Shown: piece after piece, positions 22,276-31,579 of the stretch
How the letters are laid out: each line of letters begins with the position of its first letter
How positions within the stretch are numbered: position 1 is the first letter of the stretch
Assembly (NCBI GenBank): GCA_046566095.1
Contig: JBKHXI010000040.1
Coordinates: forward strand, 1-31,579
Direction of reading: 5' to 3'
DNA: 31,579 nt
From: CAMPJU01 sp046566095
GTDB taxonomy: Bacteria > Pseudomonadota > Gammaproteobacteria > Xanthomonadales > Xanthomonadaceae
Position numbers and translations under genes: made by a program
The notes under the pieces: model-generated
Databases searched by the model: none
The model's input: only the letters and a program-made list of their open reading frames with translations
What the model was told of the DNA's origin: nothing

Positions 22276-23652
<1,377 letters not shown>

Positions 23653-23686
23653 GGTGGTGACCGACGGTACCGAGGAGACGGTCCCC

Positions 23687-25402
23687 ATGGTCCTGTCCGA
23701 CAGGCGGTCCGAACCGCGCTCCGATACGCGGTTGCTGGGCGAGCTGCTGGTGGAGCGCGGACTGGTGACGCCCGCGGACCTGTCGCGAGCGCTCGCCTTC
23801 CAGCAGCAATATCCCGGCAGGCTCGGATCGGTCCTGGTCAGGCTGGGAGCGGTTTCCGAGGAAAACCTGCTGCCGGTGCTGTCGGAACAGATCCAGGTTC
23901 CGCTGCTGCAAACCGATGAATGGCCGGAAGAGGGTTCGGTACACGCCGCGCTGGAAGCCGCGCGCCTGGCCCCGGACTGGTGGCACGAGAACGAGGCGGT
24001 GGCGTGGGTTTCCGGCGAACGGGTGCTGATTGCCGGCCGCGATCCGCTGGATCCGGGCGTCAACGAGCTGCTGGCGGCACGGCTCGGGGACCTGGATTGG
24101 GCGTGGCGGCTGTGCGGCAGTCAGGATCTGTCGCGCCTGCTGGACCTGATTGCGGCCGATCGTTCGGACACGGGAGAAGCGCACGACGAGGACGATGTCT
24201 CGCACCTGAGGGAACTTGCCGAGGAAGCGCCGGTCATCGAACTGGTCAACAACATACTTTCCCAGGCCATGGACCTGCGCGCGTCGGACGTGCATATCGA
24301 GCCCGAGCCCCAGGCCTGCCTGGTCAGGATGCGGGTCGACGGAATCCTGCAGACGCGACTGACGCTGCAGCCATCGCGCTACCCGGCCGTGGCATCGCGG
24401 GTCAAGCTGATTTCCGGAATGGACATCGCGGAGCGGCGGCTTCCCCAGGATGGTCGCCTCAGTCTGCGGGTGAGCGGCCAGGACGTGGATGTGCGCGTGT
24501 CGGCGGTGCCCGCCGTGCATGGCGAGTCGCTGGTCCTGCGCCTGCTGCCCAAGGAGCGCAAGGACCTGGACCTGTCCAACCTCGGCTTCCACCCGAGGGA
24601 TCTGCGCCGCTTCCGAGAGTGGACGCGCGAGCCGCACGGAATCGTGCTGGTCACCGGCCCGACCGGCTCGGGCAAGTCGACGACGCTCTACGGTGCGCTG
24701 GAGGAGATCAACGACAGCGCGCGCAAGATCCTCACGGTGGAAGACCCGGTCGAATTCCAGGTCAAGGGCGTGACCCAGATCCAGGCCAATTCCGAAATCG
24801 GGTACACGTTCGCACGGGCGTTGCGCGCGATCCTGCGCCAGGACCCGGACGTGATCATGATCGGCGAGATCCGCGACCTGGAAACCGCCGAGATCGCCGT
24901 GCAATCGTCCCTGACCGGGCACCTGGTCCTCTCGACGCTGCATACCAACGATGCGGTGAGCGCCTTCACCCGCCTGATCGACATGGGCGTGGAACCCTTC
25001 CTGGTGGCGACCAGCGTGCGCGCGGTGCAGGCCCAGCGTCTGGTGCGCCGGCTGTGCCGGCATTGCAGCGTCCCCGCGCACGTCCTGCCGGCGGTCGAGG
25101 CGGCGGTCGCGGGCCTCGCCGGTCCGGCGCCGGAACCGCCCGACTGGCGCCGGGCTGTCGGCTGCCCGGCGTGCCAGGGCACCGGCTACCGCGGCCGCCT
25201 GGGCATCTACGAACTGGTGGACGTCACCGAACGGATGCAGGAACTGATCCTGGCCCGTGCGCCCGCCGAGCGCCTGCGTGCGCTCGCCAGCGAGCAGGGC
25301 GGGCGTACCCTGCGCGAGGACGGCCTGCTCAAGGCGCGCCAGGGCGTGACGAGCGTCGAGGAAGTCGTGCGCGTTACCGGCGGAACGGTGGACGATGGCT
25401 GA
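23687..25402 (+). CDS. gspE: type II secretion ATPase GspE (XpsE-like)
   Basis: This cytoplasmic ATPase (571 aa) powers pseudopilus assembly in type II secretion. The N-terminal domain (LLGELLVERGLVTPADLSRAL) binds GspL. The motor has Walker A GPTGSGKST (324-332), the Asp box VEDPVEF, Walker B IMIGEIRDLETAEIA (393-397) and the His box LSTLHTND. The zinc-binding four-cysteine insert is present (Cys457/460 and 493/496, CRHC...CPAC), as in GspE rather than PilT. ATG 23687 is chosen because GAGGAG precedes it at good spacing; in-frame GTG codons at 23654 and 23657 would add 11 or 10 residues. By eye, its third-position GC is somewhat lower than in the trp and ribosomal genes. It opens a tightly packed gsp operon. 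Confidence 0.95.
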   Translation: MVLSDRRSEPRSDTRLLGELLVERGLVTPADLSRALAFQQQYPGRLGSVLVRLGAVSEENLLPVLSEQIQVPLLQTDEWPEEGSVHAALEAARLAPDWWHENEAVAWVSGERVLIAGRDPLDPGVNELLAARLGDLDWAWRLCGSQDLSRLLDLIAADRSDTGEAHDEDDVSHLRELAEEAPVIELVNNILSQAMDLRASDVHIEPEPQACLVRMRVDGILQTRLTLQPSRYPAVASRVKLISGMDIAERRLPQDGRLSLRVSGQDVDVRVSAVPAVHGESLVLRLLPKERKDLDLSNLGFHPRDLRRFREWTREPHGIVLVTGPTGSGKSTTLYGALEEINDSARKILTVEDPVEFQVKGVTQIQANSEIGYTFARALRAILRQDPDVIMIGEIRDLETAEIAVQSSLTGHLVLSTLHTNDAVSAFTRLIDMGVEPFLVATSVRAVQAQRLVRRLCRHCSVPAHVLPAVEAAVAGLAGPAPEPPDWRRAVGCPACQGTGYRGRLGIYELVDVTERMQELILARAPAERLRALASEQGGRTLREDGLLKARQGVTSVEEVVRVTGGTVDDG

Positions 25403-26603
25403 GCCGGTCAAGTTCCGGTATCGCGCGGTCGATGCCAATGGAACCCAGCTGTCGTCCGACATCGTGGCGACGGGAGAGCGCGAAGCCCTGCGCAGCCTCG
25501 AGGCCCAGGGTCTCACGGTCGTCGCGCTTCAGCAGGTGCGCGATCCCGGGCGCCGGTACCGCAGCAAGCGTGCCTCCGCGCGCGAGACCCAGCTGGTGCT
25601 GCAGGAGTTCGCGACCCTGCTGGAGGCCGGGGTGACGCTCGCGGTCTCGCTGTCTTCCCTCGCCAAATCCAGCCATCACCCGCAACTGACCGGCGCGTTC
25701 GCAGCGATGGAGCGCGCGGTGCGCCGGGGCGAGAGCTTCAGTTCGGCATTCCGGCAATCCGGCCTGCCGGTGCCCGGATATTTCCACCAGCTGGTGGAAG
25801 CGGGCGAGGCGACCGGGCAGCTCGCGGAGGCCTTCCGCGGCGGCGTCGACCAGTTCGAATACGACCAGCAGGTCGCCGGGGAACTGCGGTCGGCCCTGGT
25901 GTACCCGCTGGTGCTGGTGGGTTCGGGCGCGGCCGCGGTCCTGATCATCTTCCTCTGGGTCGTGCCGCGCTTCGGCGGCCTGCTGACCCAGCACGGGGAC
26001 CGGATGCCGGCGCTTTCGCGCTGGATCATCGGCACCGGGGTCTGGCTCAGCGCCAACATCTGGCTGGTCGCCCTGGCGGCCGTCGGCCTCGGGGCGGCCT
26101 TGACTGCCCTGGTCAGGCGCAAGGAATCGCGTGCGGCGGCGAGCGAGGCGCTTGCGCGCGCGCCGCTGGTCGGCGACTGGATCGTGGAGGCCGAAGTCGG
26201 GCGCTGGTCCAGCACCCTGGCGGCGCTGCTGGCGGGCCGGGTCGAACTCATCCGTGCGCTGGGCCTGGCCGCCGAATCGGTGAAGCTGCAGTTCCTGCGC
26301 AACCGTCTGGCGCGGGTCGCACGATCGGTGAAGGGCGGGGCCTCGCTTTCGGCCGCGCTGCGCGAGCATCATGCCCTCAACCCCACCGGCTACGACCTGG
26401 TGGCGGTGGGCGAGGCCAGCGGCGAGCTGCCCAAGCTGCTGCGCGCGCTGGCGCGGCTGTACGAGACCACCGGCCGCGACCGCATGAAGCGTATCCTGCA
26501 GCTGATCGAACCCATGGCCATCATCGTCATCGGCGTGGTGATCGGAATCATCGTCACCGCTATCATCCTGGCCATCACCAGCGTCAACGAAGTGCCAATG
26601 TAG
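25395..26603 (+). CDS. gspF: type II secretion inner-membrane platform protein GspF
   Basis: This polytopic platform protein (402 aa) links the GspE motor to the pseudopilus. It has two T2SSF repeats (about residues 70-195 and 270-395; ARETQLVLQEFATLLEAGV and EVGRWSSTLAALLAGRVELI). Membrane segments lie at about 170-195, 217-240 and 372-396 (MAIIVIGVVIGIIVTAIILA). The ATG overlaps the gspE end by 8 nt (ATGGCTGA). The length is as expected. Confidence 0.95.
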   Translation: MAEPVKFRYRAVDANGTQLSSDIVATGEREALRSLEAQGLTVVALQQVRDPGRRYRSKRASARETQLVLQEFATLLEAGVTLAVSLSSLAKSSHHPQLTGAFAAMERAVRRGESFSSAFRQSGLPVPGYFHQLVEAGEATGQLAEAFRGGVDQFEYDQQVAGELRSALVYPLVLVGSGAAAVLIIFLWVVPRFGGLLTQHGDRMPALSRWIIGTGVWLSANIWLVALAAVGLGAALTALVRRKESRAAASEALARAPLVGDWIVEAEVGRWSSTLAALLAGRVELIRALGLAAESVKLQFLRNRLARVARSVKGGASLSAALREHHALNPTGYDLVAVGEASGELPKLLRALARLYETTGRDRMKRILQLIEPMAIIVIGVVIGIIVTAIILAITSVNEVPM

Positions 26604-26617
26604 GGCGAGGAACCCGT

Positions 26618-27055
26618 ATGCGCCATCCGCGGAAGATCGTAGGCTTCACCCTGCTCGAGATGCTGGTCGTGCTGGTCATCATCGGCCTGATCGCCAGCCT
26701 GGTCGGCCCGCGCCTGTTCAGCAGGGTGGATTCCTCCAAGGTGCAGGTAGCCGAAACCCAGGCGCGCATGCTGCGCGGCGCGGTCGAGACCTACCGCCTG
26801 GAAGTGGGCCAGTTGCCGCCGCCGGACCAGGGCCTCGAGGCGCTGGTGACACGCCCGGCCGGAGAACCGGCGCGCAGCCGCTGGCGCGGGCCGTACCTGG
26901 ACGAGGCCGTGCCGCTGGATCCGTGGGGCAATCCCTACCAGTACTCCGTTCCGGGCGCCGACGGCATGGCGTTCGCGCTGTACTCGCTGGGCGCCGACGG
27001 CAAACCCGGAGGGGAGGGCAATGACGCGGACATCGGGTTCCTGCCTCCACGCTAG
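26618..27055 (+). CDS. gspG: major pseudopilin GspG
   Basis: This major pseudopilin (145 aa) is cleaved by prepilin peptidase after Gly9 in VG|FTLLEMLVVLVIIGL and then N-methylated; Glu14 is the +5 Glu needed for assembly. The C-terminal calcium-binding loop is recognisable in SLGADGKPGGEGNDADIGF, and PLDPWGNPYQY is the usual GspG signature. The gene follows gspF by 14 nt, which include GGGCGAGGAA as ribosome binding site. Its last 35 nt overlap gspH. Confidence 0.96.
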   Translation: MRHPRKIVGFTLLEMLVVLVIIGLIASLVGPRLFSRVDSSKVQVAETQARMLRGAVETYRLEVGQLPPPDQGLEALVTRPAGEPARSRWRGPYLDEAVPLDPWGNPYQYSVPGADGMAFALYSLGADGKPGGEGNDADIGFLPPR

Positions 27056-27452
27056 CCGGCGCCGGGGCTTCACTCTGCTGGAGCTGCTGATCGTGCTCGG
27101 CATCATCGCCACCGCCACCGCCCTGGTGGCGCCGCGTCTGCAGTCCACCTACGAGGCCATCGTCGCCACCGGCGAACGGGCAGAAGTGCGGCGCGCCCTC
27201 GAACGCCTGCCCCTGCTGGCGCGCGCGCAGGGCGCCGCCTTGGCGTTCCCGGGAACGGAGGCGGGCGGCCGTGCGTTGATGGGGGCGCTGGACTTGCCGG
27301 AAGGCTGGACACTGCGTCCGATCGATCCGGTGCGGGTCCGTGCCAGCGGAGTGTGCGCATCCTCCCGGATCGAGGTGGCGGGGCGCCAGCTGCGCGAAAC
27401 CTGGGTGCTCGACGCGCCGCTGTGCAGGGTGAACGATGGCGCGGGCGGCTGA
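27021..27452 (+). CDS. gspH: minor pseudopilin GspH
   Basis: This prepilin-like protein (143 aa) has its cleavage site RRRG|FTLLELLIVLGII (Gly16; +5 Glu21), a hydrophobic helix and a variable C-terminal domain ending with a probable Cys pair (VCASS...PLCRV). ATG 27021 has GGAGGGGAGGG just upstream, so the 35-nt overlap with gspG is accepted. Assignment to GspH rests on position between gspG and gspI and on length. Confidence 0.87.
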   Translation: MTRTSGSCLHASRRRGFTLLELLIVLGIIATATALVAPRLQSTYEAIVATGERAEVRRALERLPLLARAQGAALAFPGTEAGGRALMGALDLPEGWTLRPIDPVRVRASGVCASSRIEVAGRQLRETWVLDAPLCRVNDGAGG

Positions 27453-27855
27453 AGGAGGCTTCTCGCTGCTGGAAGCGGTGGTCGCGCTCGCGATCCTCGC
27501 CGCCGCGGGCATGGCCCTGTTCGCCGCGATTTCGCAGTCGATCCAGATGCTGTCCCGCGCGGAGGCCGCGCGCGGGCAGGACGCGGCCTTGCGGGACGCG
27601 CTCGCCGTGATCGGGCAGGTGAATCCGATGCAGACGCCCCGCGGCGAGGAGCCGCTGGGGCCGTTCGCGATGCGCTGGGACAGTCGGCTGGTGGAGCCGG
27701 AGCTCGACGGCGCCACCGGTTACCTGCAGCCCGGCCTGCACCGGCTTGGACTGTACGAGGTGCGGATCGAACTGCTCCAAGGCGCAACCACGGTCCGCGA
27801 GGCCGTGGTGCGGCGGGCCGGCTACCGGCAGGTGCGCGAGCCCCCGGAGCTCTGA
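27436..27855 (+). CDS. gspI: minor pseudopilin GspI
   Basis: This prepilin-like protein (139 aa) has EGG|FSLLEAVVALAILAAAGMA (cleavage after Gly8, Glu13 at +5). The FSLLE-VVALAIL form is typical of GspI, which nucleates the pseudopilus tip with GspJ and GspK. It overlaps gspH by 17 nt, and its stop is joined to gspJ as TGATG. Confidence 0.9.
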   Translation: MARAAEGGFSLLEAVVALAILAAAGMALFAAISQSIQMLSRAEAARGQDAALRDALAVIGQVNPMQTPRGEEPLGPFAMRWDSRLVEPELDGATGYLQPGLHRLGLYEVRIELLQGATTVREAVVRRAGYRQVREPPEL

Positions 27856-28469
27856 TGCGCCCCGCACGCACCGCAGGCTTCACCCTTCTGGAAACGATCG
27901 TCACCCTGGTGATCGTCTCGTTGATGGTGGCACTGCTGATGCAGGCGCTCTCGCAGGTGCTGAACCTGCGCCAGCGGGTCCTGCGCCTGCAGGGCGAAGC
28001 ACGGACCGCCGCATTGCAGGAGCGCTGGTTCCGCGAGAGCCTGCAGGGCGCCATCGCCGACCTGCCCGACGCATTCGGGCAGTTCCAGGGGGACCAGGAG
28101 CATTTCGAATTTGCGAGCGTGGCATTGCTGGACGCCGAAGGCATCGGGCGCGTGCGCTGGGAAATCGTCGGGAGCGACGGCAGCTCCGCCCTGATCCACC
28201 GCGGTCCCGCCGGGGACCCCATGGTCGTGATCGAAGGCCCGCTCGCCTCGGCGCGGTTCGACTACCGCGGTGCGGACGGAACCTGGCGCCCGCAGTGGGT
28301 TGTACCGGCCGGGGAACAGGCGGACGGCGACCCCGAAGCGCTGCCCCGCCTGGTGCGGTTCCGGGCCCAGGCGCGCACGGGCGAGATCCACTGGCTGGTG
28401 GCGGTGCCGGCCGATCCCGCCCCCGCCAGCCGCCTGCTGAGGCCGGAGGATCAGGCCAGTGGCCTCTAG
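27855..28469 (+). CDS. gspJ: minor pseudopilin GspJ
   Basis: This tip pseudopilin (204 aa) has prepilin site TAG|FTLLETIVTLVIVSLM (Gly8, Glu13 at +5). The body has the GspJ pattern WFRESLQGAIADLPD and a late VRFRAQARTGEIHWLVAVPA strand region. It overlaps gspI by 1 nt and gspK by 11 nt, so translation of gspI-J-K is coupled. Confidence 0.92.
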   Translation: MRPARTAGFTLLETIVTLVIVSLMVALLMQALSQVLNLRQRVLRLQGEARTAALQERWFRESLQGAIADLPDAFGQFQGDQEHFEFASVALLDAEGIGRVRWEIVGSDGSSALIHRGPAGDPMVVIEGPLASARFDYRGADGTWRPQWVVPAGEQADGDPEALPRLVRFRAQARTGEIHWLVAVPADPAPASRLLRPEDQASGL

Positions 28470-29517
28470 CGCGGGCGCCGTGTCCGAACGGGGCTTCGTG
28501 CTGGCGGTCACGCTTTGGCTGCTGGCGGCGATCGCGGTCGCGGTCGCGGCGCTCACGCTCTGGGCGCTGTCCGAGGTGGCCGATGCGGCCCTGGAACGCG
28601 AGCGCACCGACGACGAACTCGCCATCTTCTCCACGCGCGAAAGCCTGCTGTACCTGGCCAGCACCCGGGCGCTTACCCGGGCCGGCCTGCCGGTGGAACG
28701 GATGGGCGAGGAGGAACGTGCGCTGCGCATGCTCGACGAGATGGGCGGCCTGCGGCGCGATCCGCGCGGGGGCGAGCTGGCGCTGGACGGCACGCCCTAC
28801 CACGGGCTGGGAGGGATCCGTTTCGCCATCCAGGACGAGGCGGGCCTGTTCTCGGTCGCCTGGCCCTCGGATGCGTCGATCGACCGTTTCCTTGCCGCGC
28901 GCGGCGTACGGTCGCGGCGGATCCCGCAGCTGCGCGACGCGCTGCTGGACTACATCGACGCCGACGACCTGCGCCGCCTCAATGGTGCGGAGAGGCGCGA
29001 ATACGAGCGCGAGCGGCTGCCGCCGCCGCCCAACCGGCGCCTGCTGCTGCCACGCGAGCTGTTCTCGGTCATGGGCTGGTCGCAGCTGGAGGAAGGAGAG
29101 ACCATCCACGAGGATGAACTGACCGCCTTCTATCTCGGCGCGGTGAACCTCAACACCGCCCCGGCCTCGCTGCTGCCGCTCTGGCTGCAGGACTGTCCCC
29201 GGACCTGCGAGGCCTTCCTGGAACGCCGTGCGGTCACCCCCTACCGTTCGGGCGCCGAGGTGGAGGCCATCCACGGCATCCAGCTGCCCGGAGACGAGGC
29301 GATCAGCTACCGGTTCCTGGCCGACGAAATCCTGCGCCTGACCTTCTGGGGAAATTCGGGCGCGGCCTGGCGCATGCATGTACGATTGACGCCCCTTGCG
29401 AATGGGCGCGGTCCCTGGACGGTGCTCGCCACGTACCCGGTCCCTCGACCCAGCGATGACGCGATTCAGGACCCTGGCAGCGATCTTCTCGCCGACCTAC
29501 CGCAGCGCGAGCGCTGA
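28459..29517 (+). CDS. gspK: tip pseudopilin GspK
   Basis: This largest minor pseudopilin (352 aa) caps the pseudopilus. The N-terminus SERG|FVLAVTLWLLAAIAVAVA is a prepilin site without Glu at +5 (Val17), a known trait of GspK. The globular part has the helix-hairpin regions typical of the family (LRDALLDYIDADDLRRLNG, GAVNLNTAPASLLPLWL, YRSGAEVEAIHGI). The start is GTG 28459 inside the end of gspJ. The C-terminal 20 codons overlap gspL by 62 nt, an unusually long overlap. Confidence 0.93.
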   Translation: MASSAGAVSERGFVLAVTLWLLAAIAVAVAALTLWALSEVADAALERERTDDELAIFSTRESLLYLASTRALTRAGLPVERMGEEERALRMLDEMGGLRRDPRGGELALDGTPYHGLGGIRFAIQDEAGLFSVAWPSDASIDRFLAARGVRSRRIPQLRDALLDYIDADDLRRLNGAERREYERERLPPPPNRRLLLPRELFSVMGWSQLEEGETIHEDELTAFYLGAVNLNTAPASLLPLWLQDCPRTCEAFLERRAVTPYRSGAEVEAIHGIQLPGDEAISYRFLADEILRLTFWGNSGAAWRMHVRLTPLANGRGPWTVLATYPVPRPSDDAIQDPGSDLLADLPQRER

Positions 29518-30514
29518 CCGCGCCGTGCTGCGCCGTGGCGGCGTGCTCGGGCCCACCGTCGAGGTGGCGCCCCGGGCCGACTGCGCCTACCGCAGGTTCG
29601 AGTTCGGGCATCTGCCCCCGCGCCAGCGCGCGGGCGCGGCGCGACTGGCGGTCGGCAGGCACGAGCCGGTGGCCGGGGCCCCGGTCCATGTCGCATGGAC
29701 CGGAGGGGTGGCGCATGCATGGTGGTGGCTGGAGGCGCCGCCGGCCCCGGCGGCAGGGCACCCGTCTTGGTTGCCGGAGACCCTGTTGCGGCCTCCCGTG
29801 GCCGGGGATGCAGCGCGCCTGCTGGCGATGCTGCGCGGGTTCGAAGGCCAGTACTGGCAGCAGGGGGTGCTGCGCGCCAGCCAATGGTGGCCGGCCGTGC
29901 CCGGGCAGGATTCCTGGGGACGGTTCCTGCGTGCATGCGGCGCGCCCCAGGGCCCGGTTCCCGACCCGCTGCAGCTGCCCCTGGCGTCACGGCCGTGGGG
30001 CGACCGGGCACGGATCGGCGGCTGGTCCCCGGCCCGGGCCGAGACCCTGGCATGGAGATCGGTCGCATTGCTGGGCGCGTTCCTGCTCGCCTGGCAGCTG
30101 ACCGGCCTGCTCCACTGGCAAGCCGCGGCCACGCGCGCGCAGGAGCGGCTGGAGGAGTTCCGCGCCAAGGCCTCGCCGCTGCTGGACGCGCGCGAGCAGG
30201 CCGAAGCCGCCCGCGCCGAACTCGAACGCCTTGCCCTGCTGCAGCAGGGAGTGGACGACCAGCGGCTGATGGTGGAAGTGGCGCGGCGCCTGCCCGAAGG
30301 CGACGCGCTCTCGGCATGGCAGCGCGAGGGCGCCCGCCTGCAGTTCTCGGTGGCGACCGCGGCCACCGACCCGCGCATCTACGTGGCGGCGCTGGAGGGC
30401 ATGCCCGGCGTGCTCGAGGTCCAGGCCAGCCCGGACGGCGGTGGAATGCGGGTGCAGGTGGTGCTCGAGACCGCCGCGGCGGCCGCCGGCGACGGAGAGG
30501 CCGCGTCCACGTGA
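29456..30514 (+). CDS. gspL: type II secretion assembly protein GspL-like (XpsL)
   Basis: This bitopic inner-membrane protein (352 aa) has a cytoplasmic part (1-197) that should dock GspE, one membrane helix at about 199-221 (AWRSVALLGAFLLAWQLTGLL) and a periplasmic coiled coil (RAQERLEEFRAKASPLLDAR) leading into a ferredoxin-like fold (ALSAWQREGARLQFSV...). Sequence similarity to enterobacterial GspL is weak; the call rests on architecture and on position between gspK and gspM, as in Xanthomonas xps. ATG 29456 is accepted although it lies 62 nt inside gspK. The stop overlaps gspM as GTGA. Confidence 0.83.
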   Translation: MTRFRTLAAIFSPTYRSASADRAVLRRGGVLGPTVEVAPRADCAYRRFEFGHLPPRQRAGAARLAVGRHEPVAGAPVHVAWTGGVAHAWWWLEAPPAPAAGHPSWLPETLLRPPVAGDAARLLAMLRGFEGQYWQQGVLRASQWWPAVPGQDSWGRFLRACGAPQGPVPDPLQLPLASRPWGDRARIGGWSPARAETLAWRSVALLGAFLLAWQLTGLLHWQAAATRAQERLEEFRAKASPLLDAREQAEAARAELERLALLQQGVDDQRLMVEVARRLPEGDALSAWQREGARLQFSVATAATDPRIYVAALEGMPGVLEVQASPDGGGMRVQVVLETAAAAAGDGEAAST

Positions 30515-31188
30515 CTTCGCCCCGACTCGAATCACTGCGTCAGCAATGGCGCGGCAACCGCCGGCTGCGCATCGCGGCTCTGGTGGCGGCCGCGATCCTG
30601 CTGCTGCACGCCGTGTTTTCGCTGGCCGATCGCAGGGATGTGCTGGGCGAACGGATCGCGGGCGACGAAGACCTGCTCGTGCGGCTGGAGCGGGCCGCCA
30701 CGGAAACCGCCTGGCCCGACCGTGCCCTCGAGGCACAGGCCCACCTGCGCGAGATGCGCGCCTCCCTGCCGGAAGCGGGCAACGAGGGCCGTGCCCGCGC
30801 CGAACTGCAGGCATGGCTTTCGCTCCAGGCCTCGCAGGCGGGCCTGTCGGAAGTCCAGATCCGGGTCCAGGACGTGGTCAACGTGGAAGGCCACCCGGAA
30901 CTGCAGCAGGCCCTGGCGCGGATGGACGCAAGCCTGCCCCGCTCGCAGCTGGGACGGCTGCTCGATGCCCTCGGCCAGGGTCTGCCCTGGGTCCAGGTCG
31001 AGCGGCTGGAAATCTCCGCGGGCGACCCGGCCTCGGTGCTGGTCGTGGTCCGCGCCTACTACCGGCGCGAGGCGGTCCTGGATGCGCCTGCCGCGGGCGC
31101 GCAGGTCACCCCGCTCGGTCCGGACCCCGACCCAGACCGACCCGAGCCGGTCGACCTGGATGCCAACGCCCGGAGCCCGGCGCCGTGA
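30511..31188 (+). CDS. gspM: type II secretion assembly protein GspM-like (XpsM)
   Basis: This small bitopic protein (225 aa) has a short basic cytoplasmic tail, a membrane helix at about 21-38 (IAALVAAAILLLHAVFSL), a coiled coil and a periplasmic GspM-type domain (QLGRLLDALGQGLPWVQVERLEISAGD...VVVRAYYRRE), then an Asp/Pro-rich tail (PLGPDPDPDRPEPVDL). It partners GspL. The start is GTG 30511 in a GTGA overlap with gspL. Confidence 0.86.
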   Translation: MTSPRLESLRQQWRGNRRLRIAALVAAAILLLHAVFSLADRRDVLGERIAGDEDLLVRLERAATETAWPDRALEAQAHLREMRASLPEAGNEGRARAELQAWLSLQASQAGLSEVQIRVQDVVNVEGHPELQQALARMDASLPRSQLGRLLDALGQGLPWVQVERLEISAGDPASVLVVVRAYYRREAVLDAPAAGAQVTPLGPDPDPDRPEPVDLDANARSPAP

Positions 31189-31579
31189 CCGGGCCCTGGA
31201 AGCCCATGCTCTGGCTGGCCGGCGCGATGCTGCTGGGCGCGCTTGGTTATTCGCTGTTCGGCCAGCGTCCGCCACAGTCCGTGGTCCCGGATCCGGAGCG
31301 CGGGGGCGAATGGTCCCTGCCGGATCTTCCCGGGCCCCGGGATGCCGCGATCGGCGCGGACTGGACCGTGCTCGATCCCTGGAACGCAGCCCCGCCGGCC
31401 GTGGCGGACGCGCCCCCGCCACTGCCGCCGGCGGTCCCGGTCGGCGTGATGCGTGTGGGGCGGGGGTGGAAGGCGGTCTTCGTCCAGGCCGGGGTCGAGC
31501 AGGTGGCGGGCCCGGGTGAACGACTGCACGGCGGCGGGCAGGTACGATCCGTCGGTCCGCTGCAGGTGCGCTGGGTGGA
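31185..31579 (+). CDS. type II secretion protein GspN/GspC-like (XpsN position), truncated by window end
   Basis: The start is GTG 31185 in a GTGA overlap with gspM; 131 codons are visible and the frame is still open at the edge. The N-terminal membrane helix (about residues 8-25, MLWLAGAMLLGALGYSLF) is followed by a Pro-rich linker (APPAVADAPPPLPPAVPVG) and the start of a small beta domain (GRGWKAVFVQAGVEQVAG, then GERLHGGGQVRSVG). That plan fits XpsN/GspC-type proteins linking the inner-membrane platform to the secretin. Whether it is GspC-like or GspN-like needs the missing C-terminus. The secretin gene gspD is expected beyond the window. Confidence 0.72.
   Translation, partial: MTGPWKPMLWLAGAMLLGALGYSLFGQRPPQSVVPDPERGGEWSLPDLPGPRDAAIGADWTVLDPWNAAPPAVADAPPPLPPAVPVGVMRVGRGWKAVFVQAGVEQVAGPGERLHGGGQVRSVGPLQVRWV

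Noticed and set aside
23687..31579. A type IV pilus or competence operon instead of type II secretion
   Set aside because: The gene set includes GspK, GspH/I/J minor pseudopilins, GspL/GspM-like proteins and a GspG calcium loop, in the order E-F-G-H-I-J-K-L-M known for xps.

Overview
The window is a chromosomal stretch of a very GC-rich gammaproteobacterium, most likely of the Xanthomonadaceae/Lysobacteraceae (Lysobacter, Luteimonas, Pseudoxanthomonas or a relative). The evidence is a Clp-type CRP-family regulator that looks like Xanthomonas Clp over nearly its whole length, the run trpE-trpG-trpD-trpC / clp-speD-coq7 / rplM-rpsI, an Xps-ordered type II secretion cluster, and many copies of a GTAG-headed REP-like repeat of the kind described in Stenotrophomonas. 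Nearly every codon of the housekeeping genes ends in G or C.

Layout. 1-1500: a non-coding stretch with a minus-strand terminator, then a YegS-type lipid kinase and a repeat cluster. 1543-5887: the first half of the tryptophan pathway (trpE, trpG, trpD, trpC), with a possible Trp-rich leader ORF before trpE and a perfect inverted pair of repeats splitting trpG from trpD. 6011-9006: a HAD-family phosphatase; a minus-strand acetyltransferase gene coupled to clp; and divergent speD. 9007-12702: a four-copy repeat cluster, coq7 and a GlcF-like iron-sulfur protein on the minus strand, then rplM-rpsI, an unusual run of four abutting palindromes and tRNA-Gln(CUG). 12849-16836: a small hypothetical gene and a ku-ligD pair for non-homologous end joining, in which ligD appears to start at a CTG overlapping the ku stop. 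16898-18652: fumarylacetoacetase and maleylacetoacetate isomerase, the last two steps of tyrosine/homogentisate breakdown. 18833-20991: pilU (minus) and a divergent coiled-coil lipoprotein. 21648-23652: a YdcH-like small protein and cystathionine beta-synthase. 23687 to the right edge: gspE-F-G-H-I-J-K-L-M and the start of a gspN/gspC-like gene, tightly overlapping and cut by the window end.

I see no CRISPR array, insertion sequence, prophage, toxin-antitoxin module or defence island. All gene families are recognisable except one small ORF, so I do not claim a new multi-gene system. The most interesting material lies between and at the edges of genes: (i) repeats that supply the stop codons of three genes and part of the coding sequence of one; (ii) two copies of a roughly 140-150 bp nested palindrome that looks like a non-autonomous mobile element; (iii) the palindrome array between rpsI and tRNA-Gln; (iv) a candidate Trp leader upstream of trpE; (v) the CTG start of ligD.
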